Positions 1-5,072 of a stretch of DNA of 7,839 bases are shown piece by piece. Source of the DNA: CAYMOV01 sp964392085 (lineage in GTDB: Bacteria; Oederibacteriota; Muellerivitia; Muellerivitales; Muellerivitaceae); contig CAYMOV010000108.1 of the NCBI GenBank assembly GCA_964392085.1, forward strand, positions 1-7,839, in the 5' to 3' direction. The position numbers were made by a program, and so were the translations under genes. Under the pieces are notes generated by a model. That model saw only the letters and a list, made by a program, of their open reading frames with translations. It ran no database searches and had not been told where the DNA came from. The first letter of the stretch is position 1. Each line of letters begins with the position of its first letter.

Positions 1-8
1 CGGGATAC

Positions 9-83
9 TGGGACGTGGACAAGTGGTAAGTCACCTGGTTTTGGTCCAGGCTATCGTAGGTTCGAATCCTACCGTCCCAGCCA
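9..83 (+). tRNA. trnQ: tRNA-Gln (anticodon TTG), CCA encoded
   Basis: The sequence folds as a complete cloverleaf. The acceptor stem is TGGGACG (9-15) with CGTCCCA (73-79), followed by discriminator G80 and a genome-encoded CCA (81-83). The D-arm closes with GAC (18-20)/GTC (30-32). The anticodon stem is CCTGG (34-38)/CCAGG (46-50), and its seven-base loop places TTG at 41-43, which reads CAA/CAG glutamine codons. The T-arm is GTAGG/CCTAC around TTCGAAT (56-72). All stems are perfectly paired and there is no intron, so it should be functional. A terminator follows directly. Confidence 0.97.
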
Positions 84-85
84 TT

Positions 86-126
86 AAAACCCAGCTCCCG
101 CGCCGTTGCGGGGGTTGGGTTTTATT
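86..126 (+). terminator. intrinsic terminator of the tRNA-Gln transcript
   Basis: AAAACCCA (86-93) pairs with TGGGTTTT (116-123), and CCCGC (97-101) pairs with GCGGG (108-112). G-U wobbles in between make one nearly continuous stem with loop GCCGTT. The 3' arm itself ends in TTTT, followed by ATT. It starts three bases after the tRNA CCA, so it most likely ends the tRNA transcript. Confidence 0.8.
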
Positions 127-157
127 GTTTAGTGGGGTGGATTCAAACCGTGAGGGG

Positions 158-181
158 CGCGGGGAACAGTTGGTCCCCGCG
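158..181. repeat. perfect GC-rich inverted repeat after the tRNA
   Basis: CGCGGGGA (158-165) and TCCCCGCG (174-181) form an 8-bp perfect stem with an 8-base loop. Neither strand has a U-tract after it, so it is not a standard terminator. It lies between the tRNA terminator and the 3' end of the reverse-strand ORF. The role is unknown: it could be a protein-binding palindrome or an RNA-stabilising hairpin for the reverse transcript. Confidence 0.45.
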
Positions 182-245
182 AGAATCAACCTTGTCGGAA
201 ATAATTAAATGAAACCCCGTGGATTTACTTTTTCTGATCGACGGA

Positions 246-941
246 TTAGGGACACACCCAATCCACTAAGAGCTTGGGTGTAATAAATGCTGTCAAGGAA
301 GGAACGCCATTATAAAAAGCAAACGGTTCAGGGAAATTACCCGCTCCCATGATGGCAGGGAAAGAGTAACTTGGCGCTATCATGAAATTGGGTGTACCGT
401 CGGGACTTCCGGAGTCAGTTATTGCCAACCAGACAGTTTGGGGTGCTGATATGGATACGGGCGGCATGTCTACATGGACCCAGGTATGATAACTGGGAGT
501 GACGATTGTTATTGGTGACGACTGGGAGAGCAAGATGGTCGGGTAATTGGTGATTGGATCTCGATCATAAATGCCTAGTTTCATGACGTCCCCGGCACTG
601 TTGCCGATGTACCACATTCCCGTTAAATTTGAAGGAGCGGCGATCCATGCGGCTAAACCATAAGTTTGGGTAACGCTGCAACTGCAAAACGAATCAGGCG
701 GGTCATCTTGCAAACCTGCCGTTCCGGTAACGCTGTCCACGCACCAGGTAATAATTGGCGTCTGGGTTTTTGTGGGTATCCAAGTTGTTGTGGATGTTTT
801 AGTCGAAGTCGGTGTCATGGATGGGGTCAAAGTGTGTGTGACAGTTACGCATTCCGCTTTGACCTGGGTCATATCGGCACCCAGGAGAAAAGGGTCAAAT
901 GATCCTTCCGAGAGGTTCCAGGAGAGACGCCTGGGGCCCAC
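246..941 (-). pseudogene. 5'-truncated remnant of a secreted beta-sandwich protein with Thr/Pro/Ser linker
   Basis: The open frame reads from a GTG at 941 to TAA at 246-248. It stays open upstream only to a stop at 1005-1007, just before the opposite-strand gene at 1023. No signal peptide or good ribosome-binding site precedes either GTG941 or the internal ATG at 872, although the composition looks extracellular. Residues about 35-62 are a Thr/Pro/Ser linker (TLTPSMTPTSTKTSTT...). After it comes a beta-rich domain with a KLGIYDRDP...LLSQSS...TVWLAITDSG pattern, resembling the 'LGIYxDxxGxPGTLLA...YWLAI' sandwich domains of surface proteins (known pattern, my assignment by eye). Upstream of the linker, PRRLSWNLSEGSFDPF looks like the end of another domain. 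Base composition is about half GC, clearly lower than the rest of the window. I infer the C-terminal part of a longer secreted protein that lost its 5' end. An intact gene with an unusual start is less likely. Confidence 0.55.
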
Positions 942-1022
942 GCCGAATCCGGGTTTGAAATCACGGGTGACCAGTTCGTCCCTGGGGCCTATCCCCGGAG
1001 AATATTACCAAGGGGTATTTAA

Positions 1023-1895
1023 ATGAAACGGTTTTTTATCGCATTCGCGCTTTTCCTCGTTTTCTCGCCCGCCTTCACCCGGCCTGCCGCGGAGGACTGC
1101 GATCTTGGCAACACCCTTTATGACTCCGGGAAATACGCCGAGGCCCTTGATCACTTCAAAATGGCGTCCCAGACGGACCCGGATGATTGGCAAGCCTATG
1201 ACGGCATGGCCCGCGCCCAATTCAAACTCGGGAATGAGCGCCAAAGCCGGATCGCCGGGCGTCATTCCCTGGACCTGCACCCGGACAACCCGAAACTACG
1301 GAACCTGTTGGAATTGATGCGGAGGAATTTCGCCATTAAGTTGGGCGTGGGCCTGAGCGGCGTGATCCGTTCCTCGGAGCTGAAGGGTGTTCCCATGCCC
1401 GCCCTAGGGTGCTCGTACGTCCTGACCCGCTGGGGCCGGAAGGAGTTATCCGTCGAGCTCTGGGCCACCCGGCGTGACATGAAAACGGATACTTCGTCCA
1501 CGTACACTTCATATTACGACGGTACGACCTCTCGCTATGATTATCGGGAAAGGGTTTTCCTCACGTGCCTGGAAATTCCATTTATCGCGAAATACTTCGT
1601 GGATGAAAACCGCCACCTCTACGGCTTAAGTGGAACCGGGTTTGTGTTCGTCCTCCACAACCACAGCGAGTCCCTGAATACCCAAACGACGACCCCGACT
1701 GGTGGCGTTCCGCGGGTCGAGATCTTCGAGGTCCTGCCCACCCAATTCTCCGGAATGTTTGAAACCTTGATTCTCGGGGCGGGCGTCCGAATCGGCAGGG
1801 TTTCGGCCGAAGCCCGCCTGAACCTGGGCTTTCAAGGCTTTAATGACGGCAAACTGGATGACTCATGGCTTTTCACTACTGGATATTCCTTTTAG
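1023..1895 (+). CDS. secreted TPR protein with C-terminal outer-membrane beta-barrel domain
   Basis: The 290-residue product begins with a clear signal peptide (MKRFFIAFALFLVFSPAF, basic then hydrophobic, cleavage probably near residues 19-23). Residues about 26-95 form two TPR-like helical hairpins (LYDSGKYAEALDHFKMASQTDP, then AYDGMARAQFKLGN...SLDLHPDNP), usually protein-binding scaffolds. Residues about 105-290 alternate polar and hydrophobic strands and end in ...TTGYSF. The terminal Phe is the classic BAM recognition signature, so I infer a small barrel of the outer-membrane beta-barrel (PorT/OmpA-like) type. The start is supported by AAGGGG at 1010-1015, seven bases upstream. The likely role is a periplasm-facing or outer-membrane structural or assembly protein; no enzymatic motif is visible. 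It is transcribed away from the truncated reverse ORF and has no obvious terminator. Confident as a gene and as exported, moderately so for the barrel. Confidence 0.85.
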   Translation: MKRFFIAFALFLVFSPAFTRPAAEDCDLGNTLYDSGKYAEALDHFKMASQTDPDDWQAYDGMARAQFKLGNERQSRIAGRHSLDLHPDNPKLRNLLELMRRNFAIKLGVGLSGVIRSSELKGVPMPALGCSYVLTRWGRKELSVELWATRRDMKTDTSSTYTSYYDGTTSRYDYRERVFLTCLEIPFIAKYFVDENRHLYGLSGTGFVFVLHNHSESLNTQTTTPTGGVPRVEIFEVLPTQFSGMFETLILGAGVRIGRVSAEARLNLGFQGFNDGKLDDSWLFTTGYSF

Positions 1896-1963
1896 AAGGT
1901 TGTTTTCCCCGGCGACGGGATCGGGCGGAAAGCGAGATATGATTTTGATGTGAACGTCGCACC

Positions 1964-2045
1964 CTCGGGAATCACCGAGCGCTCATAAAGTGCCGGCGTT
2001 TACGGGCCGGTATCCGCAGGAGAACTCCCGAAGTGGATACTCGGC
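1964..2045 (+). other. structured intergenic segment with alternative hairpins
   Basis: Three inverted repeats crowd this gap. CTCGG/CCGAG is at 1964-1968/1975-1979 and CCGGC/GCCGG at 1993-1997/2006-2010. A longer stem, GCCGGTATCCGC (2006-2017) with GTGGATACTCGGC (2033-2045), has about 12 pairs with a single-base bulge. The second and third share bases 2006-2010 and cannot form together, which is reminiscent of switching leaders. No known riboswitch consensus was recognised. If transcribed from upstream it would sit in the leader of the 2095 gene. Confidence 0.35.
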
Positions 2046-2053
2046 AACCGGTG

Positions 2054-2059
2054 TAATAT
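2054..2059 (+). promoter_or_regulatory. possible -10 box for the 2095 gene
   Basis: TAATAT at 2054-2059, preceded by a G/T-rich step, lies about 35 bases before the GTG start and downstream of the hairpin region. No convincing -35 element stands 16-18 bases upstream, so this is weak. If it were the real promoter, the hairpins at 1964-2045 would not be in the mRNA and might instead act as operator DNA. Confidence 0.22.
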
Positions 2060-2094
2060 AGGCACACATTCCATTTTTATCCCAAGGACCCACC

Positions 2095-2403
2095 GTGAAA
2101 TTCCTCAAAACCCAGAAGAAGGCCGGTGCCCCCAACGCACTTATTTCCGCCATCCCCATGACCGGGGAGACCCTCACCAAGGTCCTGCGTGGCGCCTATG
2201 AAATGGATCCCGTGAAGGGTTTGGCTGAATCGATAAAAGAATTGGTGGCCCATCAAGGCTTCGAATCTTTTAAGACGAAGAAGGGGGAGGCGGAACTCCT
2301 AGCCGTCCTTCAAGGCGCGAAAAAGTTCGTGGGGGAGACGACGGATCCTTCCGGCATCGAGACCGTGCCGGACCTGGGTGGAGCTGAGCAAGATCGAGCT
2401 TGA
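2095..2403 (+). CDS. small hypothetical protein (102 aa), GTG start
   Basis: I do not recognise this family. The product is a soluble, basic-to-neutral protein with no signal peptide or membrane segment. Residues 1-12 are Lys-rich (MKFLKTQKKAG). The middle looks helical (ETLTKVLRGAYEM...GLAESIKELVAHQ), as does a second stretch (GEAELLAVLQGAKKFV), and the acidic/polar tail looks disordered. The GTG start at 2095 is supported by AAGGA at 2084-2088, six bases upstream. The RBS-to-GTGAAA layout closely resembles that of the other small unknown gene at 4551, which also starts GTGAAA. It stands alone: the gap to the response regulator is about 180 bp with its own hairpins, so an operon is not implied. 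It may be a small adaptor or DNA-associated protein, but nothing in the sequence decides this. Confidence 0.65.
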   Translation: MKFLKTQKKAGAPNALISAIPMTGETLTKVLRGAYEMDPVKGLAESIKELVAHQGFESFKTKKGEAELLAVLQGAKKFVGETTDPSGIETVPDLGGAEQDRA

Positions 2404-2472
2404 TGGAACGCCCAACCATATTCGCCCTGGGTGGGGCTGTTCATCTAATAAACCCAGCACTTTTCCATAAAA

Positions 2473-2514
2473 GCGGTTTTTCGGTCACCCTTCCCCGAAC
2501 GGTATCCGCCTTTT
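2473..2514 (+). terminator. possible imperfect terminator between the small gene and the response regulator
   Basis: GCGG (2473-2476) pairs with CCGC (2506-2509). Nested inside, TTCGG (2480-2484) pairs with CCGAA (2495-2499), and TTTT follows at 2511-2514. An A-run (2469-2472) before the stem could pair with the Ts. The stem is interrupted, so efficiency would be modest. It would separate the 2095 gene from the response regulator. Confidence 0.3.
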
Positions 2515-2584
2515 GTTGTCCTGAATCATGGACGTCCCGGGCCTGGGGGCCCATACTCTTCGTACCTTATGGAGGGGCCGCCCT

Positions 2585-3157
2585 ATGCCCAATTGGAAAA
2601 TCCTGGTGGTCGAGGACGACCCCTCGCTCCAACAACTCTACCAACTCGATTTCACCGACGCGGGCTTGGATATCGCCTTGGCCTCCAACGGTTTGGAGGC
2701 GGCCAAGATCCTGACGAAATGGCAACCCGACCTGGTCGTCACGGATATCCGGATGCCGGAGGCGGGCGGCGAGTCCGTCATGGACGTCATCGAGCTGAAC
2801 TATCCCCGGATCCCCGTCATCATCGTGAGCGCCTATAAGAACTATAAGGACATCTTCAAGAGCGACCACCGGGTGATCCTGGGCTTCTACCTGAAGCCGG
2901 TGGACTTCAAGGAGCTGGCCGACTACATCAAGGCGTACCTGGGCGGCAAGGTCCCATCCGGGGCGGGGCTGCCTACGCCTGGACCGGTGGGCAAAGCGCG
3001 GGCCCCCTTGCCCAAGCTGGAGGTTCCGGAACCCCTCCCGGATCCAACACCGCATCCCCACGACCCCAAGGCGCACAGCCTGGAGATCCTCACCCCCATG
3101 ACGGACCCGCAGGTGGACGGCGACCCGTCCGATTTTCACCGGGGAACCACCAAGTAG
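2585..3157 (+). CDS. single-domain CheY-like response regulator with proline-rich C-terminal tail
   Basis: This is a phosphoacceptor receiver domain of a two-component pathway. From ATG2585 (191 aa) the key residues fall in place: acidic pair D11/D12 in ILVVEDDPSL, phosphoacceptor D54 in DLVVTDIRMP, switch Ser82 in IIVSAY, and conserved K104 in YLKPVDF. The receiver ends near residue 124. The remaining 67 residues are Pro-rich (GLPTPGPVGKARAPLPKLEVPEPLPDP...), apparently disordered, with no DNA-binding or enzymatic output domain. The frame is open upstream to an ATG at 2528, but GGAGGGG at 2571-2577 lies seven bases before ATG2585 and the receiver fold begins there, so I choose 2585. No histidine kinase is nearby, so it is an orphan. 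Like CheY or phosphorelay regulators it probably acts by protein contact. It ends 9 bp from the convergent gene at 3167. Confidence 0.92.
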   Translation: MPNWKILVVEDDPSLQQLYQLDFTDAGLDIALASNGLEAAKILTKWQPDLVVTDIRMPEAGGESVMDVIELNYPRIPVIIVSAYKNYKDIFKSDHRVILGFYLKPVDFKELADYIKAYLGGKVPSGAGLPTPGPVGKARAPLPKLEVPEPLPDPTPHPHDPKAHSLEILTPMTDPQVDGDPSDFHRGTTK

Positions 3158-3166
3158 AAAATAGGA

Positions 3167-3403
3167 TTAGAGGCGGATCCGGATGGAGGAGGCCGCGGCC
3201 CCTACTTTCCGATCCTGGGTGAATTTCCCCGAGAGGTCCTTCAACTTCAAGGCGCCGTTCACGGTTTTCGCGAGCCGGCGGGCGTACTCCATGGCTTGGC
3301 CCTTGGAACTGAAGGATAGGGAGGGGTAGGGGGTGCTTTCCGCCAAGACCCGCCAGGGAAGAGGACCTTCCTGGCAGTCGACCGAAATGACGAGGCGTTT
3401 CAT
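3167..3403 (-). CDS. small DUF2188-like protein (78 aa)
   Basis: The short soluble product has an N-terminal strand (KRLVISVDCQ), a W-R-V strand (PWRVLAES), a helix with regularly spaced Ala/Arg (GQAMEYARRLAKTVNG), then a strand and a basic end (LKLKDLSGKF). The 'WxV...F.S...A...AR.LAK...G.L.....GKF' spacing is that of the DUF2188 family, small proteins of unknown function; I assign it by eye. The ATG at 3403 is supported by GAAGGAG seven bases upstream on the reverse strand. It is convergent with the response regulator. A perfect intrinsic terminator for the same strand lies 35 bases upstream of its start. Expression therefore either depends on readthrough or attenuation at that terminator, or uses a promoter inside those 35 bases that I cannot see. 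Confidence 0.72.
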   Translation of the reverse strand: MKRLVISVDCQEGPLPWRVLAESTPYPSLSFSSKGQAMEYARRLAKTVNGALKLKDLSGKFTQDRKVGAAASSIRIRL

Positions 3404-3438
3404 GACCGGGCTCCTTCAGGGAAGAATGGTCCGGGCAT

Positions 3439-3463
3439 AAAAAAAGCCCGGGGTCCCCGGGCT
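3439..3463 (-). terminator. strong intrinsic terminator, reverse strand
   Basis: GCCCGGGG (3446-3453) and CCCCGGGC (3455-3462) form a near-perfect GC stem with a minimal loop. On the reverse strand it is followed directly by seven Ts (complement of A3439-3445). There is no T-run on the forward side, so it acts on reverse transcription only. It lies upstream of the DUF2188-like start and downstream of a good reverse promoter, so it ends either a short RNA or an attenuated leader. Confidence 0.85.
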
Positions 3464-3543
3464 CGTCGCGTCTCTCTCATCGGTCGGGAGGCGTTCGTGG
3501 GTCAGTCGGGGGCTGTACGTTCGTAAGGTCGCGTTTTAACGAC
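3439..3543 (-). ncRNA. candidate small RNA or attenuator leader, about 105 nt
   Basis: A reverse promoter (3551-3578) predicts a start near G3543, and the terminator at 3439-3463 closes the unit. There is no coding frame of useful length: a 15-codon frame opens at ATG 3549-3547, but that lies at or before the expected start and has no RBS. The 5' end contains GTCG/CGAC complementarity, and a second CGAC occurs just before the terminator stem, so alternative folding is possible. No known RNA family (tmRNA, 6S, SRP, RNase P or a familiar riboswitch) was recognised. It is either an independent sRNA or the prematurely terminated leader of the DUF2188-like gene. Confidence 0.4.
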
Positions 3544-3550
3544 GGGCATT

Positions 3551-3578
3551 AATATAAGTCTGGCTGCCGTATTTTCAA
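3551..3578 (-). promoter_or_regulatory. sigma70-type promoter, reverse strand
   Basis: On the reverse strand the -35 hexamer is TTGAAA (complement of 3573-3578), 5 of 6 to TTGACA. The -10 hexamer is TATATT (complement of 3551-3556), 5 of 6 to TATAAT. The spacer is 16 bp. This is the best promoter match I found in the window, and it stands out in GC-rich surroundings. It drives the short terminated unit towards the DUF2188-like gene. Confidence 0.5.
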
Positions 3579-3734
3579 GATGCCCGGCTTGCGGGGCTAT
3601 TCCATCGGGTAAACCGTTCAACGTCCCGAGTGATCCCGGGCTTGAAACGCGCCGTTGACCGGATTCATGATCCTTCCGAAACGGCCTTACCGGTCCGACC
3701 GGCTCAAATTCCTTAACGTGTTGGGGGACGACCG

Positions 3735-4094
3735 ATGAAGGCGATCCGAGGCAAGACCGTCTCCTCCTACCTGGCCGCCCTTCCGCCGCGCCCCAGGGCC
3801 CTCATGCGCAAGCTTCGACGGGCCATCCGGATCGCCGCTCCCGAAGCCGAGGAGATCCTCAGTTACCGGATGCCCGCTTTCCGGCAACAGGGTATGCTGG
3901 CCTGGTACTGCGCCCACAAGAGGCACATCGGGTTCTATCCCAAGGCCTCGGGCATCACCCGGTTCAAGAAGGAGCTTTCAGGGTACAAGTCGGCCAAAGG
4001 CTCGGTCCAATTCCCGTTAGATCGGCCGCTTCCCCTGGCGCTCATCACCCGGATCGTGCGGTTCCGCCTGGGGGAAAACCTGGGGAAGGGTTGA
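3735..4094 (+). CDS. DUF1801 / YdhG-like domain protein
   Basis: This is a full-length (119 aa) member of the DUF1801 family (YdhG/iron-chaperone, frataxin-like fold superfamily), small cytosolic proteins without an agreed biochemical role. The family signature runs the whole length: KTVSSYLAALPP at the start, KLRRAIRIAAPEAEEILSYRMPAF (residues 26-49), the aromatic strand WYCAHKRHIGFYP (57-69), FKKELSGYKSAKGSVQFPLDRPLP (77-100) and a final helix IVRFRLGEN. Length matches the family. The start codon has GGGGGA at 3723-3728, six bases upstream. It is monocistronic: nothing convincing follows on the same strand for 450 bp, and upstream the divergent sRNA-like promoter starts about 155 bp away. 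No truncation or unusual residues are visible. Annotations of this family as 'iron chaperone' are tentative. Confidence 0.92.
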   Translation: MKAIRGKTVSSYLAALPPRPRALMRKLRRAIRIAAPEAEEILSYRMPAFRQQGMLAWYCAHKRHIGFYPKASGITRFKKELSGYKSAKGSVQFPLDRPLPLALITRIVRFRLGENLGKG

Positions 4095-4372
4095 CGCTTA
4101 ACCGCGGGAAACCCGCCGAACGAACCCGGACACCGATGTCATCATCTCGGAATCCAAGAAGGTCAAACTCCGGGTCCTCTTGCCCTATCCTCAGGGCGGC
4201 ACGCTCGATCAATGAGCCCCTTTCCCCTTTCGTTGGATCGACACTCCCGGAGAAGCGCCTACGTCCAATCGGACGCCGGGTGCCGTTGGGATTGGAGGGT
4301 GAACCGGGAAAGATCTAGCGGGATGATGAAAAGTCGAACTGAAGAGGCTTTTTGATGTCTTGCCCGCGAAAC
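4095..4372. other. intergenic, no supported gene
   Basis: Nothing convincing is seen in these 278 bases. The forward frame from about 4131 to 4218 has a coding-like stretch of about 28 codons (DVIISESKKVKLRVLLPYPQ...) that stops at TGA and has no start or RBS. It may be a decayed gene fragment, faintly like the C-terminal end of HflX-type GTPases, but it is too short to assign. Confidence 0.4.
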
Positions 4373-4508
4373 ATCCCCCCAAAACCGGGGGATTCACGGC
4401 GATTCGCTCGACCCACGTGGCCGCTGGCTCGGCTTGCGAAAAACCGTTTTCGCTTGGGTCGTCAGGCGCCTAGGCCGCCTGACGGCAGGGTGAAAAAACA
4501 CTTTTTCA
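4373..4508. repeat. cluster of four consecutive hairpins (possible MITE or structured RNA)
   Basis: Four perfect inverted repeats follow one another within 136 bp: ATCCCCC/GGGGGAT (4373-4379/4387-4393), GCGAAAA/TTTTCGC (4436-4442/4447-4453), CGTCAGGCG/CGCCTGACG (4460-4468/4476-4484) and TGAAAAA/TTTTTCA (4491-4497/4502-4508). The third has a palindromic CCTAGG in its loop. None is followed by a T-tract that would make it a normal terminator. Such concentrated symmetry without a reading frame suggests a small non-autonomous mobile element, a dispersed intergenic repeat or a folded RNA. It ends 43 bp before the GTG gene at 4551. Confidence 0.45.
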
Positions 4509-4550
4509 ACACCCCGCTCATGGCGCCTAATCCCGGAAGGACCGTTACCC

Positions 4551-4862
4551 GTGAAACATATCCAGAATACCCGCAACAGCCAGATCCAAAACGCCTTGAT
4601 GGCCCAAGAGGTCGCCGAGGCGGCGAAGCTCCGCCAGGCCGAGAGGGCCAGGACCCGGAGCGCCGAAGCGGTCCTAAAGAGCAAGGAAACAGGCATCCGA
4701 AAAACCGACGAGAAGAACGGCAAGGGGGCGGGAGGGCAAAACCAGGATACCGTGGGAAAGCGGCTTCGCCATTACCTGCCCGATGGGACGGTGGAGGCCC
4801 CGGATGATCCCGAAAATGGGCCCGGTGGGGCGCCCATCAAGCGGATTGATCTCAAGGCTTAG
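4551..4862 (+). CDS. small hydrophilic hypothetical protein (103 aa), GTG start
   Basis: I do not recognise this family. Residues 1-50 are an uninterrupted, Ala/Gln/Glu/Arg-rich predicted helix (SQIQNALMAQEVAEAAKLRQ...), likely a coiled coil or amphipathic segment. Residues 50-72 are Gly/Lys/Asn/Gln-rich and flexible. The end is a short conserved-looking module, VGKRLRHYLPDGTVE then PIKRIDLKA. There is no signal peptide or membrane segment. The GTG start is supported by GGAAGGA (4535-4541) nine bases upstream. An alternative longer frame covers much of the same DNA (4352-4807), but it runs through the hairpin cluster and has a Pro/Arg-biased composition, so I prefer this one. The gap to the next gene is 210 bp. 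Function is unknown; the helix plus short tail would suit a structural or regulatory adaptor. Confidence 0.65.
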   Translation: MKHIQNTRNSQIQNALMAQEVAEAAKLRQAERARTRSAEAVLKSKETGIRKTDEKNGKGAGGQNQDTVGKRLRHYLPDGTVEAPDDPENGPGGAPIKRIDLKA

Positions 4863-5027
4863 CGGGAACGTTAAGAACGTCCAACAAAACCGCTTCACCA
4901 CAATGGACATGATGGACCCAATGGCTTGATGTTTAAGGCCGAAATGAAGATCCGAAAAATGCGGTGGATTTACGCCCTTGATCCATTGCGGTCATGGCGA
5001 CCACCGTGTTAAAGATGTTTTCGTTTC

Positions 5028-5043
5028 TAAGTTTTGGAACTTA
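5028..5043. repeat. AT-rich hairpin upstream of the first Trp-rich gene
   Basis: TAAGTT (5028-5033) and AACTTA (5038-5043) form a perfect 6-bp stem with loop TTGG, 30 bases before the start codon at 5073. It is AT-rich, unlike the GC-rich hairpins elsewhere. It could be an operator half-site pair or a leader hairpin; no flanking hexamers make a clear promoter. Confidence 0.3.
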
Positions 5044-5072
5044 AAAACCAAAAAGAATGATGGGGCGCTGAA

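Noticed and set aside
9..250. tRNA-Gln as a mobile-element attachment site
   Set aside because: No integrase gene and no direct repeat of the tRNA 3' end was found in the window. Only the neighbouring AT-rich remnant hints at it.
243..264. Terminator for the reverse ORF (GGATT-A-GGG/CCC-AATCC)
   Set aside because: The hairpin includes the stop codon and is not followed by a T-run on the reverse strand.
2427..2457. CTGGGT/ACCCAG hairpin after the 2095 gene as terminator
   Set aside because: The stem is only 6 bp with a 19-base loop and a short, displaced T-run.
2528..2584. Upstream ATG extension of the response regulator
   Set aside because: It adds 19 residues before the canonical first receiver strand. 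The strong GGAGGGG site fits ATG2585 instead.
2567..3139. Reverse frame of 190 codons over the response regulator
   Set aside because: The forward frame has every catalytic receiver residue; the reverse translation is Arg/Gly/Val-rich noise.
3503..3549. 15-codon leader peptide frame (MPVVKTRPYERTAPD) in the reverse unit
   Set aside because: Its ATG lies at or upstream of the predicted transcription start and has no RBS. It lacks a run of one amino-acid codon expected of classic attenuation peptides.
4131..4218. Possible HflX C-terminal fragment (KKVKLRVLLPYPQGG...)
   Set aside because: Only about 28 codons, with no start or RBS. The resemblance is too short to support a family call.
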